From assembly GCA_963841405.1 (NCBI GenBank), contig CAWJCM010000003.1:124001-188000 (forward strand): a stretch of 64,000 nt of DNA, given 5' to 3'. This DNA is from DATBLE01 sp963841405. Its GTDB lineage: Bacteria; Actinomycetota; Thermoleophilia; Gaiellales; Gaiellaceae. Below the pieces are notes generated by a model, which saw nothing but the letters and a program-made list of their open reading frames with translations, made no database searches and was not told where the DNA came from. Made by a program: the position numbers and the translations under genes. Of the stretch, positions 10,876-20,454 are shown in pieces. Within the stretch, counting starts at the first letter, position 1; each line of letters starts with the position of its first letter.

Positions 10876-11229
10876 TCACACCAATCGGTAACGCGAATCG
10901 ACGGCGAGTCCAATCAGAATCAAGACGATCCCGAGCACGAGGAAGATCGCCGACTCGGCGATCGTCGATTGATGCTCCTCCGGAGTGGCCCAGCGCAGGA
11001 AGCGCGGCCCGACGAAAGGCTGTGCCTCCCCCTTCGTCCGCACCGGACCGCGGTTGCCGACGAAGAAGGCGAACAGGAGCAGCAGGCAGCCGAACGCCTC
11101 GAAGGCGACCGCGATCGACCGGTTCAGGGACGTGCCGAGGATCAGCCCGATCGAGACGGCGCACAGGAAGATCGCCCCGACGACCACGCCGAGGAGAGTG
11201 AAGAAGCGGCGTGCGGCCGCGAGCCACAC
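10876..11229 (-). CDS. small membrane protein, unknown function
   Basis: About 117 residues from a GTG at 11229, just 5 bases after the oppF stop; longer starts would run into oppF. Three hydrophobic stretches are visible: about residues 9-31 (LGVVVGAIFLCAVSIGLILG), 37-55 and 95-113. Between them is a polar segment, NRGPVRTKGEAQPFVGPRF. No recognised motif. Its position directly after oppF suggests cotranscription with the oligopeptide transporter, but I see nothing that ties it to transport. Confidence 0.55.
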   Translation of the reverse strand: MWLAAARRFFTLLGVVVGAIFLCAVSIGLILGTSLNRSIAVAFEAFGCLLLLFAFFVGNRGPVRTKGEAQPFVGPRFLRWATPEEHQSTIAESAIFLVLGIVLILIGLAVDSRYRLV

Positions 11230-11234
11230 GGGAG

Positions 11235-12362
<1,128 letters not shown>

Positions 12363-12468
12363 GGGCCAGTCTCCTCGGATCTGCGGAAGGCTTTCGCCGC
12401 CGCGACCGACCTGGCGGGCGCGGCCCCCAGCTGCTGCTGAGGTGCGTGGGCAGTCGGGGAAGGGGGCT

Positions 12469-12497
12469 CGCGGGGGAAACCGGCCGTTTCCCCCGCG
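12469..12497 (-). repeat. strong 12-bp hairpin between oppD and oppF
   Basis: CGCGGGGGAAAC (12469-12480) and GTTTCCCCCGCG (12486-12497) pair perfectly around a 5-base loop. No T-run follows on the minus strand, so it is a poor intrinsic terminator. It may act as an mRNA stabiliser or partial attenuator inside the operon. Its flank AGGGGGCTCG resembles the hairpin at 33990-34019 closely enough to suggest a repeated element. Confidence 0.65.
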
Positions 12498-12522
12498 CGA
12501 GCGAGCCGAAGGCGAGCGAAGC

Positions 12523-13548
12523 TCAACTCGCCTCCGCCAGCGTGCCCTCGATCAGTTTGGCCGCCTCGTGGTCCTTGGTCTCCTGATCGAGGTGGCAGCG
12601 CACGCGGTGGTGTCCGCTCGCCTCGGGGACGGCGTCGAGTTCCGGCTCGGTCTGGCTGCAGATCGGCATCACGTAGGAACAGCGCGGGTGGAACCGGCAC
12701 CCCCTCGGCGGAAAGAGCAGCGACGGCGGCTGCCCGGAGATCTGCACCAGCCGGTCGACGTCCTGATTCAGGCGGGGCAGCGACCCGAGCAGGCCCCAGG
12801 TGTACGGGTGGTTGGGCCTGTTGAAGAGATTGCGGACCTCGCCCTCCTCCTGGACGCGGGCTGCGTACATGACCACGACGTCGTCGGCGACCTCGGCGAC
12901 CACCCCGAGGTCGTGCGTGATCATGATGATCGCGCTGCCGAACTCGTCCTGGAGACGCTTCATCAGGTCGAGGATCTGTGCCTGCGTGGTCACGTCGAGC
13001 GCGGTTGTCGGCTCGTCGGCGATCAGCAGGTCCGGGTTGTTGACGAGCGCCATCGCGATCATCACCCGCTGGCGCATGCCGCCGGAGAACTGGTGGGGGT
13101 AGTCGTCGATCCGGGCGTCGGCGCGCGGGATCCCGACCGCCTTGAGCAGGTCGAGCGCGCGTCTGCGGGCGGCGGCCCTCGTGATGTCCTGGTGGAGGAG
13201 AATCGCCTCGACGAGCTGCGACCCGACCTTGTGCACCGGGTTCAGCGAGGTCATCGGGTCCTGGAAGATCATCGCGATCTCGTCCCCGCGGATCGAGCGC
13301 AGCTGCTTCGGGCTCAGCCCGATCAGGTTCTTGCCCTTCCAGAGCGCCTCGCCGCTCGAGATCGTCGTCTTGCGGTTGTTCAGGCCCATGATCGTCAGGC
13401 AGGTGACGCTCTTGCCGCAGCCGGACTCGCCGACGATCCCGAGGGTCTTGCCCTTCTCGACCGAGAAGCTGACCCCGTCGACGGCCTTGACGATCCCGTC
13501 GTCCGTCCGGAAGTAGGTCTTCAGATCCTTGACGTCGAGGAGGGCCAT
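12523..13548 (-). CDS. oppD: oligopeptide/dipeptide ABC transporter, first ATPase
   Basis: A 341-residue ATP-binding subunit with Walker A GESGCGKSV, signature FSGGMRQRVMIAMAL and Walker B LLIADEPTTALDV. The H-loop region is IMITHDLGVVAEVADDV and the C-terminal cysteine motif is CRFHPRCSYVMPIC. In some relatives (for example thermophile DppD) this cysteine motif binds an Fe-S cluster; whether it does here is unknown. It follows oppB by about 70 bases, with OppF downstream, forming the usual heterodimer of motor subunits at the inner face of the membrane. Confidence 0.93.
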   Translation of the reverse strand: MALLDVKDLKTYFRTDDGIVKAVDGVSFSVEKGKTLGIVGESGCGKSVTCLTIMGLNNRKTTISSGEALWKGKNLIGLSPKQLRSIRGDEIAMIFQDPMTSLNPVHKVGSQLVEAILLHQDITRAAARRRALDLLKAVGIPRADARIDDYPHQFSGGMRQRVMIAMALVNNPDLLIADEPTTALDVTTQAQILDLMKRLQDEFGSAIIMITHDLGVVAEVADDVVVMYAARVQEEGEVRNLFNRPNHPYTWGLLGSLPRLNQDVDRLVQISGQPPSLLFPPRGCRFHPRCSYVMPICSQTEPELDAVPEASGHHRVRCHLDQETKDHEAAKLIEGTLAEAS

Positions 13549-13617
13549 AGGCTCAGGAGGAAGGATGACATCGATTCAAGGCTGAAACCGCATCGAGGGC
13601 GATGGGGCCGCCCGGAA

Positions 13618-14604
13618 CTATGCCAGCCGGATCCGGGGGTCGATCGCTGCGTAGAGCAGGTCGACGATGAGGTTGAAGACGATGATCACGATCGTCGCGA
13701 AGACGATCACGCCCATGATGGTCGGCGTGTCGTAGTTCTGGAGCGCCTGGACCGCGGTCCGGCCGAGCCCCGGTAAGCCGTAGACCGATTCGGTGAAGAT
13801 GGCGCCTCCCAGCGCCAGGCCGATGTCCATGCCGAGCATGGTCACGACCGGCAGCATCGCGTTCCGCAGCACGTGCGAACGCAGCACCACGGACTCCGGG
13901 GCGCCCTTCGCGCGTGCGGTTCGCACGTAGTCCTCGTTGAGCGTCTCCATCACGTTTGCCCTGATCATCCGCACGTACAGGGCGGCGAACAGGATCATGA
14001 ACGTCATCCACGGGAGGATCAGGTGATAGGCCCATTGCACGGGGCCTCCGGGCTGCCCCGGAGGTGGGTTGAAGAAGTCGGCGTAGTTCGATATCGGCGC
14101 GTAGATCGGCGACCCGTGCTCGTGCAGGTAGAAGCCGAAGAACCACGCGAAGATCAGGCCGATCCACACCGGGTGCGCCGAGATCCCGATCAGGACGAAG
14201 GTCATCGCTCCTCGATCCAACAGCGACCGCGGCCGCAGGGCCGAGAGGACCCCGATCGGAATTGCGATCAGCATCCAGAAGAACGCTCCGCCGATCACGA
14301 GTGATGCGGTCACGGGAGCGGCGTCGGCGATGATGTGGTTGACGCTCTCGCGGTTGTAGTACGAGTGGCCGAGATTATGGTGGTACACCAACCGCCAGAC
14401 GAAGCGCCCGTACTGCTGGTAGATCGGCTCGTCGAGGTGGAGGTAGTGCCTTGCCTTCGCGATCGTCGCGGGCGTCGCTCCCTTGCCGGCGAACTGCCGG
14501 GCGGGATCGGCCGGGATGACGAAGAAGAGGATGTAGGCGACGACCGTGACCGCGAAGAAGAGCAGCACCGCCCAGAGAAGTCGTCTGATCAGGTAGCGCG
14601 TCAC
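13618..14604 (-). CDS. oppB: oligopeptide/dipeptide ABC transporter permease (OppB/DppB type)
   Basis: A 328-residue permease starting MTRYLIRRLLWAVLLFFAVT, the hallmark N-terminus of DppB/OppB proteins. It has about six membrane segments and the EAA-type loop (RTARAKGAPESVVLRSHVLRNA) near residue 230 that docks with the ATPases. It partners OppC, whose gene lies on the far side of the binding-protein gene. An insertion of about 40 residues (roughly 130-175) between membrane segments contains a Pro/Gly-rich external loop (FFNPPPGQPGGPVQ). Gene order within the cassette is C-A-B-D-F rather than the common A-B-C-D-F. Confidence 0.93.
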   Translation of the reverse strand: MTRYLIRRLLWAVLLFFAVTVVAYILFFVIPADPARQFAGKGATPATIAKARHYLHLDEPIYQQYGRFVWRLVYHHNLGHSYYNRESVNHIIADAAPVTASLVIGGAFFWMLIAIPIGVLSALRPRSLLDRGAMTFVLIGISAHPVWIGLIFAWFFGFYLHEHGSPIYAPISNYADFFNPPPGQPGGPVQWAYHLILPWMTFMILFAALYVRMIRANVMETLNEDYVRTARAKGAPESVVLRSHVLRNAMLPVVTMLGMDIGLALGGAIFTESVYGLPGLGRTAVQALQNYDTPTIMGVIVFATIVIIVFNLIVDLLYAAIDPRIRLA

Positions 14605-14655
14605 GGTCTCGTCATCGACTCGTCGGTTTCACCTTTCGGGCCTACAAGTAAAGCA

Positions 14656-14688
14656 GGTGGGCGCCGGTGTTGATACCCGGCGCCCACC
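14656..14688. terminator. 12-bp intercistronic hairpin after oppA
   Basis: The arms GGTGGGCGCCGG and CCGGCGCCCACC pair perfectly around a 9-base loop, 39 bases past the oppA stop and ahead of oppB. On the minus strand it is followed by TGCTTTACTTG, only mildly T-rich. Such a structure after a binding-protein gene commonly ends a fraction of transcripts or protects the upstream mRNA, giving more binding protein than permease. Confidence 0.6.
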
Positions 14689-14726
14689 CTTTTCGAACTG
14701 TTCTGCGTTCCTCGGTCCTTGCTCCT

Positions 14727-16397
14727 TTACTTGAGGAAGAAGGTGTTGAGGTTCGCCTGTCCGTGCGCGGCCTGGAAGAGATAGCCACCGGTCCGGGCCG
14801 AGACGAACTCGCGCGTGTTGCGGTTCTCGTACACCGCCAGCGGCGCGTAGTTGTTGGTGATGTTCTTGTCCAGCGCCGCATAGGCAGCACCGCGCTTGTC
14901 GCCGGTGAGGGCGTTGGCGGCCTTCATCTGCTTGTTCAGCGCGGGCACGTTCAGGTACGCGAGGTTGTTGTTGTTGGCCTCGTGGATGTTGTCGCCGTTC
15001 AGCAGGATGTCGATGAAGTCGTACGGATCCGCGTAATCCGCGAACCAGCCCACCGCGATGGCGGCGTCGTACGGCTCACCCTTCGTGCCGGTGGCGATGT
15101 AGATCTGGAAGCCCTGGAAGAGCTTCACGTTCACGTTGCAGCCGATCTGGCTCAGGTTGTACTTGAAGACCTGCGCCAGGTTCTGGCCGACAGCCGTGTT
15201 GCCGCTGTACAGGGTGACGTCCTTGCAGCCGCCCGCCTGCGAGGCCAGCGTCTTCGCCTTCGGGTAGTTCGCGCCCTTCAGCGGGTACGTGTTGATCGGC
15301 TTGTAGCCGTCGATCCCCGGAGGCAGGATCTGCTGCGAGCGCTTGCCGGCGAGGAAGCCACGGACCCGGACGAGTGCCGGGCGATCGACGGCGTAGTTCG
15401 CCGCCTTGCGCATGCCGACGCTCTTGAACGCCGCCCGGGACGTGTTCAGCGCGACGTAGTCGATGTTCAGACCGCCGTTCACGAAGTACCGGTAAGGGCC
15501 GCCCTTGTGCACACCGTACTGCTGCGCAAGCCCGGCGTTCGCCGTCGCCGGCAGACCACCGGCGTCGTAGTCGGCCTGACCCGCCTTCACCTGCAGCAGG
15601 CTCTGATCCAGGTTCGTGTTCATCGTGAACACGAACGTGCTGATGTTGTGCGGGCGCGAGCCCTTGTAATTCGGGTTCGTCTTCGTGATCAGCTGCCGGC
15701 CGACCTGGCGGCTGGCGACGTAGTACGGCCCGAACGACGCGAACGTGTTGATCCCGTCCGCGTTGATCGGCGTCCCCTTCGGAATCGGGCAGAAGAAGTT
15801 CATCGCCATCTTCGACAGGAACGACCCGTCCGGCCTCAGCAGCCTGATCGTCAGCTTCTGGCCCTTGGCGACCACGCCGCTCGCGGTCGCGGCCTTGCCG
15901 TCGTTCACGGCCTGCGCCCCGACGATCCCGTTGTCACCGGTCATGAACGGCACCGCCGGCGACTGCATCTTCGGATTCAGGTCACGGTTGAACACGGCCG
16001 CGAAGTTCGCAGCAGTCAGCGTCTCGCCCGTGTTCGACTTCACACCCGACTTGATCGTGAACACATACGTCTTGCCGTCCTTGGACACCGCCGGGAAGCC
16101 GACCGCCGCATCAGGAGCAAGCTTCGCCCCGGCCGGATCCGGCTTGTCCGGGTAGTACATGAGCTTCATGCAGACCGAATCCAGGATCTGCCACGAGATC
16201 GTCCCGTACGCGAGCGACGGGTCGATGTAGTCGACGTCTGTTCCCGAGACGTTGACGTTCATCGTCCCGCCCTTCTTCTGCCCCGAGGCAGACGGACGGT
16301 TCGACTTGCTCGACGCCGGGCCCGCAAACGCAGCCGCGACCAGCATCGCGGCCCCGAGCGCGGCCATAGCGCCGGAAAGCCAGAGTTTCTTCTGCAT
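14727..16397 (-). CDS. oppA: ABC transporter substrate-binding protein, family 5 (oligopeptide type)
   Basis: A secreted binding protein of about 556 residues of the SBP_bac_5 class, which captures peptides, nickel or sugar oligomers for the OppBCDF importer. The ATG at 16397 is preceded by AAAGGAG (16402-16408), which decides the start. The signal peptide MQKKLWLSGAMAALGAAMLV is followed by an Ala-rich cleavage region without a lipobox cysteine, so it is probably released or surface-associated rather than a lipoprotein. Family segments include YVFTIKSGVKSNTGE and AANFAAVFNRDLNPK. It lies between oppC and oppB. Confidence 0.9.
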   Translation of the reverse strand: MQKKLWLSGAMAALGAAMLVAAAFAGPASSKSNRPSASGQKKGGTMNVNVSGTDVDYIDPSLAYGTISWQILDSVCMKLMYYPDKPDPAGAKLAPDAAVGFPAVSKDGKTYVFTIKSGVKSNTGETLTAANFAAVFNRDLNPKMQSPAVPFMTGDNGIVGAQAVNDGKAATASGVVAKGQKLTIRLLRPDGSFLSKMAMNFFCPIPKGTPINADGINTFASFGPYYVASRQVGRQLITKTNPNYKGSRPHNISTFVFTMNTNLDQSLLQVKAGQADYDAGGLPATANAGLAQQYGVHKGGPYRYFVNGGLNIDYVALNTSRAAFKSVGMRKAANYAVDRPALVRVRGFLAGKRSQQILPPGIDGYKPINTYPLKGANYPKAKTLASQAGGCKDVTLYSGNTAVGQNLAQVFKYNLSQIGCNVNVKLFQGFQIYIATGTKGEPYDAAIAVGWFADYADPYDFIDILLNGDNIHEANNNNLAYLNVPALNKQMKAANALTGDKRGAAYAALDKNITNNYAPLAVYENRNTREFVSARTGGYLFQAAHGQANLNTFFLK

Positions 16398-16545
16398 CGA
16401 TCTCCTTTCGATGACGCACGAGCCAGGCGCGTTCGCCGGACTCAGTGGTAGACGCATCCTCGACCCGTTAGACGAGCCGCGCGGAGTTTAGTTGGCAGGT
16501 GGCGAAAATGTGAAGAGGGGAATCCGTTTGGCCAGCTTGAGGCGA

Positions 16546-16809
16546 ATGACCGGGGTCCGGACCCTCCGCCTGGCGGCAGTGGCGGTCGCATCTCTCGCCG
16601 TTCTCGCGGCCTTCGGCGGCGGCTCGAGCGGAGCCGCACCGCCGCTCCGCGGCGTCAACCTGTTGGTCGCAGCGGCCGCTGCCCTGTGCGCCTGGCCGGT
16701 GGCCGCCGCCGGCGCCGGGAGGGACGGCAGTCCGACCCCCCGCACGGCGTTCGCTAGCCGGACGACCGTGGGTCGAAGGAGTCGCGCAGGCCGTCGCCGA
16801 GCAGGTTGA
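16546..16809 (+). CDS. possible small hydrophobic protein (doubtful)
   Basis: An 87-codon frame on the plus strand in the otherwise gene-free 16398-16753 interval between oppA and oppC. It has an ATG with a modest upstream TTGAGG. The product would have two hydrophobic stretches (LAAVAVASLAVLAAF and LLVAAAAALCAWPVAAA) and a basic tail. It overlaps the 3' end of oppC by 56 bases on the opposite strand. High GC makes such frames common by chance, and there is no homology I recognise. The rest of the interval shows nothing beyond the oppA ribosome site and probable leader. Confidence 0.22.
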   Translation: MTGVRTLRLAAVAVASLAVLAAFGGGSSGAAPPLRGVNLLVAAAAALCAWPVAAAGAGRDGSPTPRTAFASRTTVGRRSRAGRRRAG

Positions 16810-17851
16810 ACGCGAGCGTCGCGAGCAGCACCGCGACGCCGGGCCAGACCATCAGCCACGGCTGCGTCAGGTAGTAGTCCGGCGAGGTCGCCAGCAGGTT
16901 GCCCCAGCTCGCCGTCGGCTGCTGGATCCCGAGGCCGAGGAACGACAGACCCGCCTCGGCCAGGATGTTCGTGGCGATCACCAGGGTCGAGTAGACGATG
17001 ATCGGAGCGACGAGGTGCGGCAGGATGTGCGACCGGATGATCTTCCAGTCGTTCGTGCCGATCATCCGCGCCGCCTCGACGAACTCCTTCTCGCGCAGCG
17101 ACAGGACCTGGGCTCGCACGATTCGGGCTGGATAGAACCACCCGAAGATGCCGAGAACGAAGATAAGGGTGACGACCCCGGGCGAGAGGAAGCCGAACGT
17201 GACGCCGTTCAGCCGCTCACCCGCAGTGCTCGCCAGGGCGATCACGAACAGCAGCACCGGGAACGCCATCACGATCTCGGTGAGCCGGCTGATCACCGTG
17301 TCGGTCACGCCGCTGTAGAAACCGGCGAGGGCGCCCATCAGGACGCCGACCGTCATCGCCAGCAGCGTCGCGCCGACGGCGACCTCGAGCGAGGTCTGCG
17401 TGCCGTAGAGCAGGCGCAGGAACTCGTCGCGGCCGAGCTGGCCGTCCGCGCCGAGGATGAAGAAGGTGTGACTGAAGTTGCCGACGGCGCCCGGGTAGGG
17501 CTGGGTGGAAACGTCCGAGAAAGGCCCGACCGGAAGCACCGTCTGCGGGTCGAGCCCGCCGGCGAACTGTTCGTTCGGCCCGTGGCCGAGGAAGTGCGCG
17601 GCGATCGGGGCGCCGATGAAGCCGATCAGGACGAGCAGGACGACATAGATCCCGCCGACGATCGCGAACTTGTCGCGGCGGAACCGCATGAACACGCCCT
17701 CCCAGTAGCCGCGCGCGCGTACCGCACCTTCGGTACCGAGCGCGCCGTGCGACTCGGCCGCGACCGTCGAGGCAAGGCCTGCGCCGGAGGAGACGAGCTC
17801 GGGGCGTTCGGTAGTGGCCACTGGTCTACGGGAGCATAACGGGCACCACAC
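16754..17851 (-). CDS. oppC: oligopeptide/dipeptide ABC transporter permease (OppC/DppC type)
   Basis: A permease of up to 365 residues. The conserved part begins near GYWEGVFMRFRRDKFAIVGG, the typical OppC entry helix. Six membrane segments follow, with the EAA loop EFVEAARMIGTNDWKIIRSH and the closing GLGIQQPTASWGNLL and FNLLGDGLRDSFDPR motifs. The first ~50 residues are variable, and the start (ATG at 17851 or GTG at 17821) is uncertain because neither has a clear ribosome site. It is the first gene of the transporter block and lies only 105 bases after atpG, so the transporter either has a promoter in that short gap or is read through from the ATP synthase genes. Confidence 0.92.
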   Translation of the reverse strand: MWCPLCSRRPVATTERPELVSSGAGLASTVAAESHGALGTEGAVRARGYWEGVFMRFRRDKFAIVGGIYVVLLVLIGFIGAPIAAHFLGHGPNEQFAGGLDPQTVLPVGPFSDVSTQPYPGAVGNFSHTFFILGADGQLGRDEFLRLLYGTQTSLEVAVGATLLAMTVGVLMGALAGFYSGVTDTVISRLTEIVMAFPVLLFVIALASTAGERLNGVTFGFLSPGVVTLIFVLGIFGWFYPARIVRAQVLSLREKEFVEAARMIGTNDWKIIRSHILPHLVAPIIVYSTLVIATNILAEAGLSFLGLGIQQPTASWGNLLATSPDYYLTQPWLMVWPGVAVLLATLAFNLLGDGLRDSFDPRSSG

Positions 17852-17916
17852 CCGTTCTCACGCTGAGACTTCCCGGTGACCGGAAAGTTAGGCCTCGGGC
17901 GCGACGATCGTCCCGG

Positions 17917-17940
17917 CAGTGAGGCTCGAGCCTGTCACTG
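17917..17940. repeat. palindromic element at the atpG/oppC junction
   Basis: CAGTGA-GGCTCGAGCC-TGTCACTG is an imperfect palindrome (perfect 10-bp core GGCTCGAGCC, with outer arms CAGTGA and TGTCACTG). It lies 17 bases past the atpG stop. A closely related palindrome recurs at 40901-40922. It could terminate or stabilise atpG mRNA. There is no T-run. Confidence 0.55.
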
Positions 17941-17956
17941 CATCTCGCCGCGACCG

Positions 17957-18850
17957 CTACGCCGTGAGCGCGTCCGCTCCGGCGACGACCTCCAGGATCT
18001 CCTGGGTGATCTCGGCCTGGCGGGCCCGGTTCATCGCCAGCGTCAGGCTGTCGATCAGCTCGCCGGCGTTCTTCGAAGCGTTGCGCATCGCCGACATCCG
18101 AGCGCCCTGCTCGGAGGCGGCCGACTCGAGCAGCGCGCGGTAGAGCTCGGTCTCGACGTAAACAGGGAGCAGCCGCTCGAGGATCTGCTCCGGCTCGGGC
18201 TCGTAGATGAAGTCACCGAGCAGCGCCGACTGCCGCTCCTCGGCCTCGCCCGCCTCGAGCATCTGCTCCGGGATCGGCAGCACGTCCTGCTCGACCACCT
18301 GCTGGACGAGCGGCGAGACGAAGTGGTTGTAGACGATCACCACCCGGTCGACCTCCTCGGCCACGTAGAGGTCCGCGATCCGGTGCGCGATTGCCTGGGC
18401 GTCGGCGTACGTCGGCCGGTCGCTGAAGCCGGTCCAGGCCTGCAGCACCTCGAACCGGCGGAAGCGGAGCGTGGACGAGCCTTTCCGGCCGGAGACGAGC
18501 CAGCGCACGCGCTTGCCCTCGCCACGGAGCTGCCGATCGAGCGCGAGCGCATGCCGCAGCACCTGCGCGTTGAAGGCGCCGGCCAGGCCGCGGTCGCCGG
18601 TCAGCGGCAGGATCGCGACCGCCCGCTCCTCTTCGCGGCGTTCGAGCAGCGGCAGGCCGCGAACGGAGGAGCTGGCCCGTGCAGTACCCACCATCAGCTC
18701 CATCATCCGGTCTGCGTAGGGCCGCATCGCCTCGATCCGCGCCTGCGCGCGGCGCAGCCGCGCGGACGCAACCAGCTCCATGGCTTTGGTGATCTTCCGC
18801 GTGTTGCGGATCGACCTGATTCTCCGCTTCAGGTCTTGGACGGAGGCCAC
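17957..18850 (-). CDS. atpG: ATP synthase F1 gamma subunit
   Basis: The 297-residue central rotor shaft of F1. The N-terminal helix is classical (MASVQDLKRRIRSIRNTRKITKAMELVA) in family position, here read as separate short motifs: IRSIRNT and ITKAMELVA. The C-terminal helix contains AMRNASKNAGELIDSLTL and NRARQAEITQEILEVV, which sits in the alpha3beta3 cavity. Length is normal. It follows atpA by 22 bases. The next gene on the strand should be atpD, but here oppC follows after a 105-base gap containing a palindrome. Confidence 0.96.
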   Translation of the reverse strand: MASVQDLKRRIRSIRNTRKITKAMELVASARLRRAQARIEAMRPYADRMMELMVGTARASSSVRGLPLLERREEERAVAILPLTGDRGLAGAFNAQVLRHALALDRQLRGEGKRVRWLVSGRKGSSTLRFRRFEVLQAWTGFSDRPTYADAQAIAHRIADLYVAEEVDRVVIVYNHFVSPLVQQVVEQDVLPIPEQMLEAGEAEERQSALLGDFIYEPEPEQILERLLPVYVETELYRALLESAASEQGARMSAMRNASKNAGELIDSLTLAMNRARQAEITQEILEVVAGADALTA

Positions 18851-18872
18851 GCGTGTTCCTCGCTCGTTCCCG

Positions 18873-20402
18873 TCAGGAAACGAGCGACCCTTCCTCTTGC
18901 ACGTTGAACATGCCGGCGAAGCGCTTCAGCTCGGCGTTCAGTTTCTCCTCGAGCTCGTCGGAGATCTCCTTCTGCTCGCGGATTGCGTCGAGGATCGCCT
19001 TCTCGGTCCGCATGTGCTCACGCAGCTCGTCCTGGAAGCGCGGTACCTGCGGGACAGGCACCTCGTTCAGATAGCCGTTGATCCCGGCGAAGATCGCGAC
19101 CACCTGCTCCTCCATCGGCCACGGCGAGTACTGCGGCTGGTTGAGGGTGGCAACCATGCGTTCTCCTCTGGCAAGTGTCCGTTGCGTGGCTTGATCGAGC
19201 TCCGAGCCGAACTGGGCGAACGCCTCCAGCTCACGGTACTGGGCGAGCTCGAGCTTCAGGCGGCCGGCGACCTGGCGCATCGCCTTCACCTGGGCGTTGC
19301 CGCCCACGCGCGAGACGGAGATGCCGACGTTGATCGCCGGACGGACGCCGGAGTAGAACAGGTCGCTCTCCAGGAAGATCTGACCGTCGGTGATCGAGAT
19401 CACGTTCGTCGGGATGTACGCCGACACGTCGCCCGCCTGCGTCTCGATGATCGGCAAGGCGGTCAGCGATCCGGCCCCCAGCTCGTCGTTCAGCTTGCAG
19501 GCGCGCTCCAGCAGGCGGGAGTGCAGGTAGAAGACATCGCCGGGGTACGCCTCGCGGCCCGGCGGCCGGCGGAGGAGCAGCGACATCTGCCGATACGCGT
19601 CGGCGTGCTTCGAGAGGTCGTCGTAGATGCAGAGCGCGTGACCCCCCTGGAACATGAAGTACTCGCCCATCGAGCAGCCGGCGTACGGCGCCATCCACTT
19701 GATCGGCGCGGCCTCGGAGGCCGAGGCGTTGACGATGATCGTGTAGTCCATCGCGCCCTCCTCCTTCAGCCGCTCGTACACCTGGGCGACGGTGGAGGCC
19801 TTCTGGCCGATGGCGACGTAGATGCAGATCACATCCTGGCCGCGCTGGTTGAGGATCGTATCGACGCAGATCGCGGTCTTGCCGGTCGTGCGGTCGCCGA
19901 TGATCAGCTCGCGCTGGCCACGCCCGATCGGGATCATCGAGTCGATCGCCTTGAGCCCGGTCTGGAGCGGCTCCTTCACCGGCTGGCGCTGGACGACGCC
20001 GGGCGCCTTGAACTCCAGCGGACGGCGCTCGGCCGCCTCGATCGGCCCACTGCCGTCGACCGGGTTGCCGAGCGGGTCGACGATCCGGCCCACGAGCTCG
20101 TCGCCCACTGGGACGCTGGCGACGCGGCCCGTGCGGCGGACCGGCTCGCCCTCCTTGACCTTGTCCCAGTCGCCGAGCAGCGCGGCGCCGACGTTGTCCT
20201 CCTCGAGGTTCAGCGCGACGCCCGTGACGCCGTGCTCCAGCTCGAGCATCTCGAGGGCGACCGCGCTCTCCAGCCCGTAGACACGAGCGATGCCGTCGCC
20301 GACCTGCAGCACCTGGCCCACCTCGGCCAGGTCGGTCTCGACGTCGAAGTCCTTGATCCGCTCCTTGAGCAGAGCGGTGATCTCTTCGGGGCGTAGCTTC
20401 AT
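18873..20402 (-). CDS. atpA: ATP synthase F1 alpha subunit
   Basis: A 509-residue non-catalytic nucleotide-binding subunit of F1. The P-loop is GDRTTGKTAI (usually GDRQTGKTA), preceded by the conserved GRGQRELIIG. Other family motifs are NASASEAAPIKWMAPYAGCS, MSLLLRRPPGREAYPGD and NVGISVSRVGGNAQVKAM. It uses an ATG start at 20402, 52 bases after atpH. It forms the hexamer with the atpD product, encoded about 8.7 kb further along the strand. Confidence 0.97.
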   Translation of the reverse strand: MKLRPEEITALLKERIKDFDVETDLAEVGQVLQVGDGIARVYGLESAVALEMLELEHGVTGVALNLEEDNVGAALLGDWDKVKEGEPVRRTGRVASVPVGDELVGRIVDPLGNPVDGSGPIEAAERRPLEFKAPGVVQRQPVKEPLQTGLKAIDSMIPIGRGQRELIIGDRTTGKTAICVDTILNQRGQDVICIYVAIGQKASTVAQVYERLKEEGAMDYTIIVNASASEAAPIKWMAPYAGCSMGEYFMFQGGHALCIYDDLSKHADAYRQMSLLLRRPPGREAYPGDVFYLHSRLLERACKLNDELGAGSLTALPIIETQAGDVSAYIPTNVISITDGQIFLESDLFYSGVRPAINVGISVSRVGGNAQVKAMRQVAGRLKLELAQYRELEAFAQFGSELDQATQRTLARGERMVATLNQPQYSPWPMEEQVVAIFAGINGYLNEVPVPQVPRFQDELREHMRTEKAILDAIREQKEISDELEEKLNAELKRFAGMFNVQEEGSLVS

Positions 20403-20454
20403 AGCGTGGGGGACCCCGTGGTTTCGCCACGAGCCCCCTCCTCCTTTCCGTACG

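Noticed and set aside
16398..16753. Additional genes in the oppA-oppC interval on the minus strand.
   Set aside because: Short Arg/Pro-rich frames only, without ribosome sites or recognisable motifs.
18780..20396. A 538-codon plus-strand frame opposite atpA.
   Set aside because: Antisense shadow with biased composition; atpA is certain on the minus strand.
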